A DNA stretch of 64,000 nt from Petaurus breviceps papuanus (Eukaryota; Chordata; Mammalia; Diprotodontia; Petauridae): the NCBI GenBank assembly GCA_028583685.1, contig JAMXIF010001253.1, forward strand, positions 70,610,989 to 70,674,988, given 5' to 3'. The position numbers and the translations under genes are program-made. Below the pieces are notes generated by a model. It was not told the DNA's origin, did not search any database, and saw only the letters and a list, made by a program, of their open reading frames with translations. Shown piece after piece: positions 34,766 to 45,844 of the stretch; within the stretch, counting starts at the first letter, position 1, and each line of letters begins with the position of its first letter.

Positions 34766-35074
34766 TTTTCACTTATGCTCAATGAAGCACATGTTATCTG
34801 TGTGCTCATTGCTATACTGCTTCATAAATATTTGCTGATTTGATTTGATTACAGAAATACAAGATATGTAAATAACCCTAATACCATAAATAATATCTAA
34901 ATAATCATATAAAGGAAATTGGTTATAACTATTATTAATAGTAATAGAATTTTACTCTCAAAATACTTAATTTATTTGTAAATAGCTTAAAGTAAATTAC
35001 AAGCTCATGAATTCCTCTATAGGGAATAAGTTGAGAAGGAGTTATAACTTGGAGTGAAGTTAGGGTAATAATAT

Positions 35075-35190
35075 CAAAAGGATCCTGGATTTGAAGTGAA
35101 AAGACCTGGGATCAAATTGCTATTTATCTACCTACTTGCTATGAGCCTCAGTTTCCTCATCCGTGAAATGGAAATGCTAATACTTAGCTG
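35075..35190 (+). mobile_element. MIR-type SINE fragment
   Basis: AGACCTGGGATCAAATTG, then ATGAGCCTCAGTTTCCTCAT and CCGTGAAATGGAAATGC. Confidence 0.7.
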
Positions 35191-35390
35191 AGAGCCTAGA
35201 TTTGAGGCTGGAGGGGACCTTAGAAGTTGTCTGTTCTAATTCCCTGATTTTATAGATGAAGAAACAGACCTGGAGAAAGGAAATGACTAGCCACACAGAG
35301 TCCATAGGCAGATGTACAGTAGCAGAGTAAAGTTTTTTGACTCTAAGTACAACAATGTTTTGACTATACTACCTCTTTTTGTACTACTTA
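35190..35390 (-). mobile_element. MIR-type SINE fragment, antisense
   Basis: GAGGGGACCTTAGAAGTTGT, CCCTGATTTTATAGATGAAG, AAACAGACCTGGAGAAAGGA and a CTAGCCACACAGAGT core. Diverged. Confidence 0.6.
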
Positions 35391-36000
35391 CCTTACCAGA
35401 TTTTTATAAGGATCAAACTAGGTAATATACTATATGTTACTGACTATAGATTCCAACTAAATAAAAACTGAATATGACTTATAATCTCTATTATCAATGT
35501 TATTTATGCTTTTTTTCCCTTTCCAAGAAAAGAGAATGGCCTAAATTCAAGACAGTCCTAGATTCTAGCCAATATGATATGAAGGGTGTGTAAAAATAAA
35601 GTTCTATAAAAACATGATATATTGTTAGAAGCTATTGTTCTTTCCCATTTCCTAGTCTACAAATATATATTTTCTTCCTAATAAATGCATTTGTTTTTCA
35701 AAATGACTGGTGCCATTTCTCAGTGGTCATCTTAAACAAATCATGGCCTTACAAGTCATCTTATTTTGTAAAACATATGCCACCTTACTTTAATACATCC
35801 CTACCAATGCCTAACCCAATTTCTTATCATTTGACATGGAAATTAGCATGGATATTATGTCAATACAGTTCAAGCTCCAGGAAGATCTTCCAGGTTGGAA
35901 AGGTTTCAAGTCCATGCTCAGAGGTGTAAATCGAATGTGCATTGGCTTAATATCAGCTTCTCTGAATTTGGAGAAGCTCATCAGCAGATTAGCAAAAAGG
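35391..36000. other. No recognisable feature
   Basis: Unique-looking sequence with no supported repeat or gene. Confidence 0.4.
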
Positions 36001-36020
36001 CATGATGACTTTTATTTTTT

Positions 36021-36312
36021 AAGCAATTGGGGTTAAGTAACTTGCTCAAGGTTACACGGCCAGTTATTTCTGGGTGTGGTGCTGAGTATCTGAGGCCAGA
36101 TTTGATCCAGGTCATCCCGACACTGAAGCCGGTGCTCTTACTTGCTGAGCCACCTGGCCACCCCTAAGCAATTGGGGTTAAGTAACTTGCTCACGGTTAC
36201 ACGGCCAGGTGTTTCTGGGTGGGTGCTAAGTGTCTGAGCCCGGGATTCGATCTCCAGGTCGTTCTGACACTGGAGGCGGTGCTCTTACTCACTGTGCTAC
36301 CTGGCTGCCCCC
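36021..36312 (-). mobile_element. Dimeric tRNA SINE with clean target duplication
   Basis: Two head-to-tail monomers of about 146 bp: 36021-36165 and 36166-36312. Both read AAGCAATTGGGGTTAAGTAA...GCCACC/TGCCCC. The junction is CCACCCCTAAGCAATTGGGG. The whole unit, not each monomer, is flanked by the 13 bp CATGATGACTTTT (36001-36013 and 36314-36326). A T tract marks the A-tail side. Confidence 0.92.
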
Positions 36313-36624
36313 ACATGATGACTTTTTAAACCCTGGAGACCCACAAAGACATTCTACCTACTAAAGCCTAGAGGGGTAATGTTCCAAACTAGTGACAGTA
36401 CTATCGACATTGATGAAGTCATAAATGCTTGAAATACAAAAGTATAGCATAATACAAATATAAATGCACAAAGACCAAATCAGAAGTGGAAAATCTAATT
36501 TTTCTCATAACTTCTGGGCATCATCATTCAATTTGCTATAGAAAATTGGGGTTAACACATTCTGTCATACACATAGATCCCTCCTATATTGGCAGGGTAT
36601 CGTTTTGTTTTGGTTCTTTTTTTA

Positions 36625-36790
36625 AAGGCACTAGATTAGAATTTGGAGAACCTGGGTTTGAACTTCACCACTGTCATTTACTAGTTGTGTATCCTTGGCA
36701 AGTAACCTAATCGTTCTGGACCTCAGTTTCCTCATCAGTAATCCAATAACCTCTAATGGCCTTTACAACTCTACATTTTACTGGTCTCTA
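36625..36790 (+). mobile_element. MIR-type SINE
   Basis: GAGAACCTGGGTTTGAACTT, TAGTTGTGTATCCTTGGCAA, GACCTCAGTTTCCTCATCAG and TCTAATGGCCTTTACAACTC in order. Confidence 0.8.
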
Positions 36791-37269
36791 CTATGTGCAC
36801 TGTTTGTTTTGAAGGCACTTCTGTAACTAAGTTTATTAAGGTAAACATATCTGAAACTATAATGAATAATTGGTTGTTGAATGTCGAGTCTCTTTGGAGG
36901 AATATTTTAACACCTACAGTTGGAAGAGAGGATAAAATCACTACATTATAAGACTAACTGTTATATGCCTGCTGATAGGTTACATACTAATATATCAGCA
37001 ATATGCTCCTAAGCCACCTCCATTATTGATATTTGGGCAAAGGAGAAAGCTTTGTCTTTGATGATCCCTTCAGCTTTCCTTGTAGCTGAAAGAAGTCCTT
37101 TCAGTTGCCTAATTCCTAGTGTTAATTTCCCCAGTTTTGAAGGCACTGAATCCCATTCATTGTTTCTCATGCCTCTATTACTCTGACTTTTCCTGTGACC
37201 CAACAACTGGAAAAAAGAAAAGGATCTCCCGGCATAAAAATAATTATAGCAGCAATTTTTGTAGTAGCA
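36791..37269. other. No recognisable feature
   Basis: AT-rich sequence. Nothing supported. Confidence 0.4.
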
Positions 37270-37745
37270 GAGAAATGGAATCTAAATGAGTGTTCATCAG
37301 CTGGGAAACAACAAATCATTGTATGCAAATACAATAGTATATTGTGCCAAAAATAAATGAGAAAAGGGATGGTTTCAGAGGAACCTGGTAAGATTTGTAT
37401 TAAGTGGTACTGGATAAAGTGAGGATAACCAGGAGAACAAATTATGTAATAGTAACAACACTGTAAAGGCAAACAATTTTGAATGGTTTAAGAACTCTGA
37501 TCAATGCAATGACCAATCATGACTCCAGAGGACTGATGATGAAAGCATGTTACCCACCACCTGATGGAGAAGTAAGTGATGAACTCAAGGGGCAAAATGA
37601 GAAATTTATTTTTGGACAGGGACAATTCAGGGGTTTGTTTTGTTTCTGTATACATATTTCTTACAAAGGTTCTATTTTTCTTTTTCAATATGTGGGGGAA
37701 AGAAAAAAGTGGAATGAAAAAAAATAGATTTTTTGTCAAATGAAA
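37270..37745 (+). mobile_element. L1 3' end
   Basis: ORF2 C-terminus and 3' UTR: GTTCATCAGCTGGGAAACAA, GAGGAACCTGGTAAGATTTG, CTCTGATCAATGCAATGACC and ACTCCAGAGGACTGATGATG, ending in a T-rich then purine-rich 3' UTR. Confidence 0.85.
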
Positions 37746-37749
37746 ACAC

Positions 37750-37960
37750 TGTTTTATATATATATATATATACACAAAAATTATATGTATAAACTTTATA
37801 TAGAAAAACATTAAATATACATATACATAAAATTATGCGTGTGTATAATATAAAAACTTTATATATAAAACATTAAATTATATGTTTATATATAAAATCT
37901 TATGTGTGTATGCATATGTATATGTATATGTGTGTATATGTGTGTATGTACAAACCCTGG
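37750..37960. repeat. TA/TG-rich simple repeats
   Basis: TATATATATA block followed by degenerate TATAAA and TATGTGTGTA units. Confidence 0.85.
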
Positions 37961-38805
37961 CTTCTGACAGCCCAGCTGGAACAAGCTAAATTCAAATCAT
38001 AGCTGCCAGCTTTTTAGTGGCCCTTCATGGCCAACAAGAGAAAGCTTAATGATGGACTCTAGGGATATTCATTGTCACCATTAATCACAGGAAGCATGGA
38101 GGCAGACACTTCACATTGGTAGAACTCTGCTACATTTTCTCTTCAAAATGAAGATAGCTTCCAGCAAAAATAATGCAAATGAATGTCATATATTCAAATC
38201 CATGCCCAAATGTCAGGACCACATCACATCCATGCTAATTAGAGTGATGAGTAGTTTCTATGCTCTGTACCTCTCAGTGCAAACAGAGACTATTTTTTTA
38301 ATGTTTCATAAGTAATAAAATTATTAATGACTTGGAAACAAAGTGGAAGTCAAGTAATTGCCAATGTGGGCTTTACAGGACAAATGTCAGAAAATCTGAT
38401 CAAATTCATCACAGAAGTAAACAAAATTAAGGAACTTAATAGATATAATCTGCCCAAGTTTGAGAAAAGACAGTTTCTATGACTTAGTGAACTTCTAGAA
38501 TGCAGGTAATAAGTATATCATTTAGCCAGTCTGCACTAGATTGGATAGACTGTGCCCCTGCCCCAGCAAACAAAGGAAAGCATAGATGTTCTATAGGGCC
38601 TAAAAAGAGGAGAGAACTTGGGATAAAATTATGGCTCAGCCTCTTATTACTTGTGTGTCTTTATGTAAGTAATAACTTCCCCAGGCTTCTCATTCTTTGC
38701 TCATAAAATATGGAAAGAGGAAGATACCTTAAGTTCTAAATCCCCAACAATATGAATTCCCTCAGAGAAGGGAATTTATTGGCCAATGAATGCAAACTCC
38801 CTCCA
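37961..38805. other. Repeat-poor unique stretch
   Basis: No transposon family recognised over about 550 bp (37961-38500). It contains an octamer-like ATGCAAAT at about 38174-38181 and palindromic AT-rich words. It is a candidate for conserved non-coding DNA only because nothing else explains it. A weak MIR-like phrase lies near 38620-38720. Confidence 0.3.
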
Positions 38806-39240
38806 AATATAGGATTCCTTCTGCAGCATCCCAGACAGACAGCTTCAATTTGAACACTTCCAGAGATTGTGATCTCACTACTTGGTAAACCTATTCCATT
38901 TTTTAACAACTCTAATTTTTAGAAATTTTTGCCTTGTTTTGAGCTGAAGTCTTCCTCCCATTAACTACTATCCATTAGCTGATTTCTGACCTCTGAAATA
39001 ACAGAAATAAGCCTACTTCCCCAACTTTTTTAAATTCCAAAGAATTTTAGAGATGTAAGGGACCTTCTTACTCTGATGGGAGGGGAAGGGTCTAAAGATT
39101 ATCTACAATTTACATTTTATATTTTGTCCTAAAGCCTAAAGGAGTTAAATGATTTGCCAAGGGTCACACTGCTAGACAGCTATTGTGTTTCTTTGGTCTT
39201 CTCTTTTCAAGACTAAACATGGTCAATAATTTTTAATACA
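38806..39240 (-). mobile_element. CR1/L3 LINE fragment, antisense, split by MIR
   Basis: GAACACTTCCAGAGATTGTG, ATCTCACTACTTGGTAAACC, TATTCCATTTTTTAACAACT and, after the SINE, TCTTTTCAAGACTAAACATG follow the antisense CR1/L3 3' coding end. Confidence 0.75.
39035..39185 (-). mobile_element. MIR-type SINE, antisense
   Basis: CAAAGAATTTTAGAGATGTA, AAGGAGTTAAATGATTTGCC and AAGGGTCACACTGCTAGACA; inserted in the CR1 fragment. Confidence 0.65.
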
Positions 39241-39344
39241 GCAAAGTTTGGGGTTCATTTGTTTTAAGCAGATATATAACAGTAATTAGGTCAATAAACA
39301 TTATTAAGCATCTAACATGTACGAGTCACCATATATGCACATAT

Positions 39345-39425
39345 GTTTATGTGTGTCTGTGCATATATACATGTGTGTTTAAACATATATATGTGTGTAT
39401 ATGTATGCATACATAAATATTTGTA
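39345..39425. repeat. TG/TA-rich simple repeat
   Basis: Alternating GTGTGT and ATATAT words, preceded by an L2-like scrap (TCAATAAACATTATTAAGCA) at about 39290-39325. Confidence 0.8.
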
Positions 39426-39479
39426 TGTACTGTTTGGAAGATATATTGAAAAGAGGAGAGGCAGGCAAAATTAGGAAAC

Positions 39480-39905
39480 TGTCATAATACTTCAATCTGA
39501 TTTAAAACAAAACAAAATCAAATCAACACAAAGCAAATGAACAAAGTGAATCAAACAAAACCAGAAGAAATAAAAAGATTTATCCAAACCTACTATGCAC
39601 AATTCCATGTTACCAAGACTGAGGAGACAAAAGAAATAAAGGAATATCTTCAAAAATATAAAATACCCAAACTAAAAAGACCAAATACAGAGCTTAAGAA
39701 ATTCAGCCTCAGAAAAAGAAGTAGCTGTAAAAGAACTACCAAAGAGAAATACACATCATCCTAATGGATTCAAAGTGGCATTCAACAAAATATGTAATAA
39801 GTAACAATACTGCACAAATTATTGTCAAAAAGTGAGAAAGCACCCTTTCAGATTCCTTTTAAGAGACAAATATAGTCATGCTACCTAAATGAGGGAAGGA
39901 AGAAA
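39480..39905 (+). mobile_element. L1 ORF2 linker fragment
   Basis: In frame for about 75 codons from 39537. The text EIKRFIQTYYAQFHVTKTEE and KEIKEYLQKYKIPKLKR matches the segment between endonuclease and reverse transcriptase of L1 ORF2. Further ORF2-like words (FQIPFKRQI) occur near 39850. Confidence 0.75.
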
Positions 39906-39907
39906 GA

Positions 39908-40010
39908 AAACAAGCATTCATTAAATACTATGCCTTAGGCATTGTACTAAGTGCTAGGGATACAAATTCAAGCAAAGACATTCCCTGCCTTCAAGGAGTA
40001 TACATTGTAA
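39908..40010 (-). mobile_element. L2-like LINE 3' fragment, antisense
   Basis: CATTCATTAAATACTATGCC, TTGTACTAAGTGCTAGGGAT and CTGCCTTCAAGGAGTATACA. The sequence to about 40300 may continue it but I could not align it. Confidence 0.8.
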
Positions 40011-40589
40011 TGGGAGAAGACATCACATAAAGGGGGGGAGGAGGGAGGCCTGGGGAAGGGGTGAATGAAGGTACCAGCTTAGTTTTGAACACCAAAATAT
40101 TAGGAACAAGGCCAGGAGAAGAATAAAGGCAGGCCAATTTGGGCCCTTGCAGAAAATGAATGCTCCAAAAGTAAATCACCAATAGGTGAAGTAGGGATAG
40201 ACCTTGTTAAGGGATATTCCAGAGTGAGTAGGCCACAGAGATAGTAGATGATTGTTCTAGGGGAGCCCAGATGTTGAGGGAAATTCCAAGATAAGCCAGG
40301 AGTAGAGGAGGTGTGGTTTTCACCTATGTCTCACCTATATTCACATACATCTCCAAAATCACATGACTATCTCAATAGGTTTAAAAAAAAAAAAGCTTTT
40401 TCTCACCCAGCTGCATTCCTTCCCATGCCCCAGAAACCTCTTTATTCTGCAAGATCATATCAGCCCTGGAACTGGAACATCACACCTTATCATTACCCAC
40501 CCTCTGCTTCTGATGTCACTTTGAGTGGAGAGCAGAGCAGAGAGATCCTCTTAGAATTTTCATTTAGGTAGAGTACCCAGGCTAATCAT

Positions 40590-41215
40590 CAAACCCTGCA
40601 AACTGGCAAAGATGACCAAAGATACGAATAGTCTACACTGGAGGGGTTGCAGAAACATAGGCACACTGGTGGGATTATGAATCAGCACATTGGAAAGTAA
40701 TTTGGAATTATGCAAATAAGGTGACTAAAGTTGCTTTAAGCTTTGGTCCAGAGATTCCACCACCAGGCTTATATCCTAAGGAGGCCATTGATAAGAAGAA
40801 AATCCATATAAAATGCCAAAATATTTATAATATCACTTTTTGTGATAGTAAGAATTGAAAATAAAGTAAATATCCATCAATTGATGAATGTCTAAACAAA
40901 TTGTGGTACATGAATGTAATGGAATATTATTGTGTTGTAAAAAATGATGAATATTATGAATATAGAGAACCCTGAAAAGAACTACATGAAATAATGCAGA
41001 GTACAGTAAGCAGACCCAAGAAAACAAAATACGCAGTGACTACAACAATGTAAACGGGAAAAACAACCTCAAAAATCAAAAGTGAATGTTTCAAAATAAC
41101 TAAGAAAAGAATAATTGGAAAAGAGAAACATGAGAAGACAACCTTACCAACAGCGCTTTGCAAAGGAGGGAAGTTTCTAAGTGTCACACATGACACATAT
41201 TTTCACACTTTTTCA
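40590..41215 (+). mobile_element. L1 ORF2 C-terminus and 3' UTR
   Basis: AATTTGGAATTATGCAAATA, AGAGATTCCACCACCAGGCT, ATTGTGGTACATGAATGTAA and TGGAATATTATTGTGTTGTA are the conserved end of ORF2, followed by a diverged 3' UTR. Confidence 0.82.
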
Positions 41216-41244
41216 AGGTATTCATCAGTTTTGTTGATTTTCTT

Positions 41245-41305
41245 CCTTAGTACACTTAGTACAGCACTTGTCACATAGTAGATATTTAATAAATGTTTAT
41301 TTTTC
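41245..41305 (+). mobile_element. L2-like 3' tip
   Basis: TAGTACAGCACTTGTCACAT and AGTAGATATTTAATAAATGT, the terminal L2 phrase. Confidence 0.7.
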
Positions 41306-41324
41306 CCCCTTCCCTTTAGACACA

Positions 41325-41870
41325 GATGAATCTAATAAAAGAAAAACATGAAAGAAGTTAAGGACCTAAATAGAATTTCAGAAAAATTAAATATGATGGT
41401 TCCATAAAGATTACTATATTGGAATAGAAAGGAATATGTGTGTGTATATACATGGCATCTTCACAAAAACTGATCATGTGCAAGGTATTAGAACCTCACA
41501 AACAAATTCAGAAAAACACAAATACTTAACACATCCTTTATGGACCAAAATGCAATAAAAATTATGTCAATAAGGGGTCTTTAAAGAAAGACTTCAAGCT
41601 TAAAAGAAGACTAAATAATTTAAGCCAAAACACTTGGTAGATCAAAGGAAAATGAACAGCGACAACATATTAAAATTTTCTAAGATGTAGCCAAACTAGC
41701 CCTTGGGGAAAATACATATGTATTTATCACTAAAAATTTTCACCAAGGACAGAGAAAAGCAATTAATTCAATGAGCTGAGCATGCAACTAAACAAGGCTA
41801 GACTAAATGAGAAAAGCAACTAATAATATACTACATCTAAACACAAAATTAAAACTTCTAAAATATATAA
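41325..41870 (+). mobile_element. L1 ORF2 endonuclease fragment
   Basis: GAATAGAAAGGAATATGTGT, CATGGCATCTTCACAAAAAC, TATGGACCAAAATGCAATAA and GAAAAGCAATTAATTCAATG follow L1 ORF2 order across the end of the endonuclease. Decayed. Confidence 0.75.
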
Positions 41871-41875
41871 GATGA

Positions 41876-42960
41876 GGTGGCAAAGCTAAGATGACCGACT
41901 AGCAGGAAGCAGTATAGTTGAAATCTCCCCAACAAATCCTCCCAAAAGATCTAGAAAATGTACCAGATGAAGATCTGATTGGGAAATCCAAGAAGAAAAA
42001 GAAATCACAGTCACTTTTCCAGCTAGAGAGATCTGTAGACATCAGGGGGAGGGTCTATCTGGGCATGGGTCCACAGAGCATTCCTAAACAGTAGCTGTAA
42101 GAGAACCAAAGAAATTTATCTTGGCTAAAAAAAAGTTCTAGGTTGCTACCAACTGGCTGCTCCTTTACTCATTACCTAGTTCTAGGTCACAGATCAAGGC
42201 AGATTGAAAAGACGATCTGTCCCTAGGGATGACAGTTCAGGATAAGAAGGGGCCACAGACCCTGGACCATGTACTGCACAAGGAACAGTTTAGTAGCAAG
42301 CAGAAACTGTGTGTCTCTGACCCCAAGAGTAGAGTGGGGACTCAGTTCCAGCCCCCAGTCCAGTCTGAAGCATGCAGCAGAAAAATCCAGGACAAGAGTT
42401 CCTCATCAAAGGGAAGCCTCCAATTCTATCACTCTGAACCTGTAAAGCTTTATAGATAACTGAGAGCAAAAGAGTCTAGTTGCAGTCCACTGAAACTTCA
42501 ACCTAAGGAAAGTTCACAAGCCCATTACTCAGACTTACACCAAGGTCGGGAACTTGTAGAGCTCATATCACTGAGGCAGTGATCATATTTTGTCCTGAAT
42601 TACACCACTTTGGGAGTACTAAAAGCTTATTCCCAGCCCTAACTATCCCCGAGATCTCAGAATAATAAAACATTCAATACATCATGAAAATAGATGGAGA
42701 ACACAAAATCATCTCAGACGTTTCTTAGGGAAGCGTGCAGAGCTCAACCTTACCATAACGTCTGAAGTCAGGAAGCAGATTGGAAAAATGAGTAAACAAA
42801 AAAAAAGCTATCCCAACATAAAGAGCTATTGTGGTCACATAATTTTATGGCTATATATTATAACAGAACAAGAAAAAGAAATTAAGGGAAGAAGCATAGG
42901 TGAAGAAGAAACAAACTAGAACATTCCTGAGTGCAGCCTGAACCAAAATAAAATGTAATT
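41876..42960 (+). mobile_element. L1 5' UTR and ORF1 start
   Basis: L1-like 5' start (GGCAAAGCTAAGATGACCGA, then CCCCAACAAATCCTCCCAAA), a GC-richer UTR, and the ORF1 start region GAAGCAGATTGGAAAAATGA, GTAAACAAAAAAAAAGC at about 42773. Truncated after that. Confidence 0.7.
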
Positions 42961-43064
42961 GGGAAATTTTTTTTTAATTTTAAATATAATAGAACATAGA
43001 TGCTGTGATTTTTCTAAGTCGATATACAGATCACAGGGATCCTCATATAGAGGTCCCTATTCCT

Positions 43065-43312
43065 ATCTGAGGTGGCTCAGTGGTAAAGGTGCTGGGACTG
43101 AAGTCAGGAAGACTCATCTTCCTGAGTTCAAATCTGACCTCTGATACTTATTAACTATGTGATGTTGAGCAAGTCATTTAAGCCTGTTTGCTTCATTTCC
43201 CCATCTATTAAAGGACCTGGAAGGAAATGACAAATTACTCCAGTATCTTTGCCAAGAACATCTCAAATGGGGTCATGAAGAGTTGGACACAACTGAAATG
43301 ACTAATCAACAA
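43065..43312 (+). mobile_element. MAR1-type SINE
   Basis: GAGGTGGCTCAGTGGTAAAG head, TTGAGCAAGTCATTTAAGCC core, CTCCAGTATCTTTGCCAAGA and GGACACAACTGAAATGACTA tail. Confidence 0.92.
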
Positions 43313-43479
43313 TGTTTCTAGTTGAGTTTGACACCACTGTCTTAGAGAACCTAGAATACTAACTAAAAATTAATTAAAACAATTTACTTTGGTAAAGTTC
43401 CAGGATATAGAATAAACTCACACAAATCATCAGCATTTATGTATATTACCAATGAAATGCAGTAGGAAGAGATAGAGAG

Positions 43480-43639
43480 GGCGGCTAGGTGGTGCAGTGA
43501 ATAGAGCACCGACCCTAGAGTCAGGAGGACCTGAGTTCAAAGCCAGCCTCAGACACTTAACACAAACTAGCCATGTGACATTGGGCAAGTCATTTATCCC
43601 CAACTGCCCTACCTTCCCCCCTCTAAAAAAAAAAAGCAA
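43480..43639 (+). mobile_element. tRNA SINE (oligo-A-tailed type) with target duplication
   Basis: GGGCGGCTAGGTGGTGCAGT head, AGTCAGGAGGACCTGAGTTC, CCCCAACTGCCCTACCTTCC and an A tail. Flanked by AAGAGATAGAGA at about 43468-43479 and 43640-43651. One of the younger copies here. Confidence 0.95.
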
Positions 43640-44041
43640 AAAGAGATAGAGAAATTCTATTGAAATAACTACAGAAAGTTTGAAAGTATAGAAAGTTGAA
43701 CATACATGGGAGTCTACTTTCCAAGGCACACAAAAAATAACAGAGATTAATATATCAATAGAGATAATATATTAATACAACTACAAAGCACTTTTTATAC
43801 AAATCTAAATATTTGAAGAAATATTAGTTGCCCATGGGTAGGCCAAAACAATAAAATAAAAATGACACTACCTACATAGATATATTTTTTCAGCAAGATA
43901 TCAACCATACTTACTAAAGGATTACTTTTTAGAGCTAGAAAAAAGGAAACTTGTCTAGAGGGAGAAAAAGTCAAGAATTTCAAAGGAAATAATGAAAAAA
44001 GTAGGGAGAAAGGAGACATTGAGGTACCAGATGTTGTACTA

Positions 44042-44308
44042 TGCTGTTGTTGTTCAGTCATCTGACTCTTCATGACCCCATGGACCATATCATCCATGGA
44101 GTTTTTCTTGGCAAAAATACCAAAGCAGTTGGTCATTTCCTTCACCAGTGGATTAAGGCAGATAGAGGTCAAGTGACTTGCCCAATGTCACATAGTTAGT
44201 GTCTGAAGCTGGATTTGAACTCAGGTCTTCCTGATTCCAGGCCCAGTGCTCTATCCACTAAATTATGAGGTCTTAAAGTCAGACATGACTGAACAACACA
44301 CTACACTA
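44042..44308 (-). mobile_element. MAR1 SINE with an extra opposite-strand tail
   Basis: 44042-44262 is an antisense MAR1 (TGTTGTTGTTCAGTCATCTG ... CAGTGCTCTATCCACTAAAT). At 44266-44308 a MAR1 tail in the sense direction follows (GGTCTTAAAGTCAGACATGA, CTGAACAACAC). The pair sits inside L1 ORF2. Confidence 0.85.
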
Positions 44309-44360
44309 CAAAGCAATAATCATCAAAACAGTTTAGCATTGGTTAAGAAATAGAGGTTGG

Positions 44361-44530
44361 GGGGCGGCCAGGAGGCACAGTGAGTAAGAGCGCCGGCCCC
44401 AGAGTCAGGAAACCTGGGATCGGTTCCAGGCTCAGATACTTAACACCCACACAAAATAACTGGCTGTGTAACCTTGAGCAAATTACTTAATCCCAATTGC
44501 CCTCCAAAAAGACAATAAAATAAAATAAAG
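44361..44530 (+). mobile_element. tRNA SINE monomer (GGGGTGGCCAGG group)
   Basis: GGCGGCCAGGAGGCACAGTG head, GTAAGAGCGCCGGCCCCAGA, GTGTAACCTTGAGCAAATTA and an (AATAA)n tail. Confidence 0.92.
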
Positions 44531-44720
44531 AATGTAAAGTTCTTGAAAGCAGGGACTAGCTTGCAAAAGCTAGTATTTGTATTTATCTTGGTGCCCAGCA
44601 CATAGAAAGAAATTAGTCAATAAGCCTTTATTAAGTGCTTCAGTGTCCTAAGTTCCAAGGATAAAAATATGAAAAAGAAAAACCCTCAAGGACCTTAAAA
44701 TCCACTGGGGGAATTCAATA
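44531..44720. mobile_element. Two L2-like scraps, opposite strands
   Basis: About 44531-44612 is a sense L2 3' end (TTCTTGAAAGCAGGGACTAG, GGTGCCCAGCACATAGAAAG). About 44613-44720 is antisense (CAATAAGCCTTTATTAAGTG, CTCAAGGACCTTAAAATCCA). Confidence 0.7.
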
Positions 44721-45059
44721 CACAAAAGAAAGATAAAAAGGGAGGGGAAGCAGGAACATCCACCAGAGAATACCCAGTGCAGGGGCATGATGTTCATGAA
44801 GTCCAAACTTCAGAGCAGCTAATGGAAAATGAAGAATGTAGCTGAGAAGTTCTATGCCTTTTATAAAGAGAGACTGTGAGAGGAGTTTCATTGCCCCACC
44901 CTCCAGTCCTGCAATCAGAGGGAAGAGGTAGTTAAGGGTGCTAAGAAGGTATTGGGTATCAAAGCTGGATCAATTTCTATGATGATGAGATTTCAGGTAA
45001 TTAGCTTATCCTGGGGGAAAGGCATGATGTTCATGGAGTCCAAACCAAGCAGAACAAAT
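44721..45059. other. Unassigned, with an internal direct repeat
   Basis: GGCATGATGTTCATGAAGTC at 44784 recurs as GGCATGATGTTCATGGAGTC at 45021, about 235 bp apart. No family recognised. Confidence 0.45.
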
Positions 45060-45505
45060 AATTATAAATGATTCATCATTCAAAAAACCCAAATATAAGT
45101 TTAAAAACAAATAAAGCAAACATAATTGAATTGGTAAAGTTATATAACTAACAAATCATTAACTAATTCTATTTTTAAGAGAGAAAAAAATTCATTACCA
45201 AAATATTTTTAAATTTTTTTAAGAAATGCAAAGGAAATAAATAAAATTATTAAAATTTATTTTGCCTAATTATATGCCAAAAAAGTTGGTAGCTTAAGTT
45301 AAATTTAGAGATATTTGCAAAAATGTAAAATATCCAGATTAACAGAATAAGAAAATGATTATTTAAATAACTTAATCTCAGAAAAATAAAATCTGAAATT
45401 CATAAATGATCTAAGGAAAAAAAATCCAGGAACAGATGGATTTACAAGTGGATTCTATCAAACACTCAAAGAACAATTAATTCCAATATTACATTTAAAA
45501 AAGTG
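45060..45505 (+). mobile_element. L1 ORF2 fragment before the RT
   Basis: Frame remnants read ENDYLNNLISEK and, near 45430-45475, [19 protein letters not shown], the L1 motif just ahead of the reverse transcriptase. Confidence 0.85.
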
Positions 45506-45527
45506 TGTTTGTTAATGAAGCCTTTGG

Positions 45528-45529
<2 letters not shown>

Positions 45530-45564
<35 letters not shown>
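45530..45564. repeat. (TA)n microsatellite
   Basis: About 17 TA units following GGTTATATATA. Confidence 0.95.
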
Positions 45565-45568
<4 letters not shown>

Positions 45569-45844
45569 TACCAAACAGGAGGTTCAGTGGGAAGCAAACA
45601 GGACAGCTTTTGGAACTAAAATGTTAAATTTAGTATATACTGTGAAGAAGAAAAAAAAACAAGCTATACTAGTGAGATCCACAATTTCATATACAATCCA
45701 TTTTTTTCTGATCTTCTTTGTATATGGAAATGTTCCTGTTTTTTGCTATTTGTCAAATTCAGTATAACATTTTAAATTATTAAAAAAAAAAAGAGATGGG
45801 CCTTTATTTCAGAGGGCACCTCAGAGTAATTAAAAGAAATTTGC

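Larger units (their letters stand above)
43316..44360 (+). mobile_element. L1 ORF2 (post-RT region) with SINEs inside
   Basis: AGAATAAACTCACACAAATC, TCAGCATTTATGTATATTAC, CCAATGAAATGCAGTAGGAA, then GGGAGTCTACTTTCCAAGG, GCCCATGGGTAGGCCAAAAC and, beyond the second SINE, AAACAGTTTAGCATTGGTTA. Two SINEs (43480-43639, 44042-44308) interrupt one L1 copy. Confidence 0.85.

Noticed and set aside
36021-36312. Paired tRNA genes
   Set aside because: The monomers are tRNA-derived SINE heads with A-tail and target duplications; they lack an intact cloverleaf and anticodon arm.
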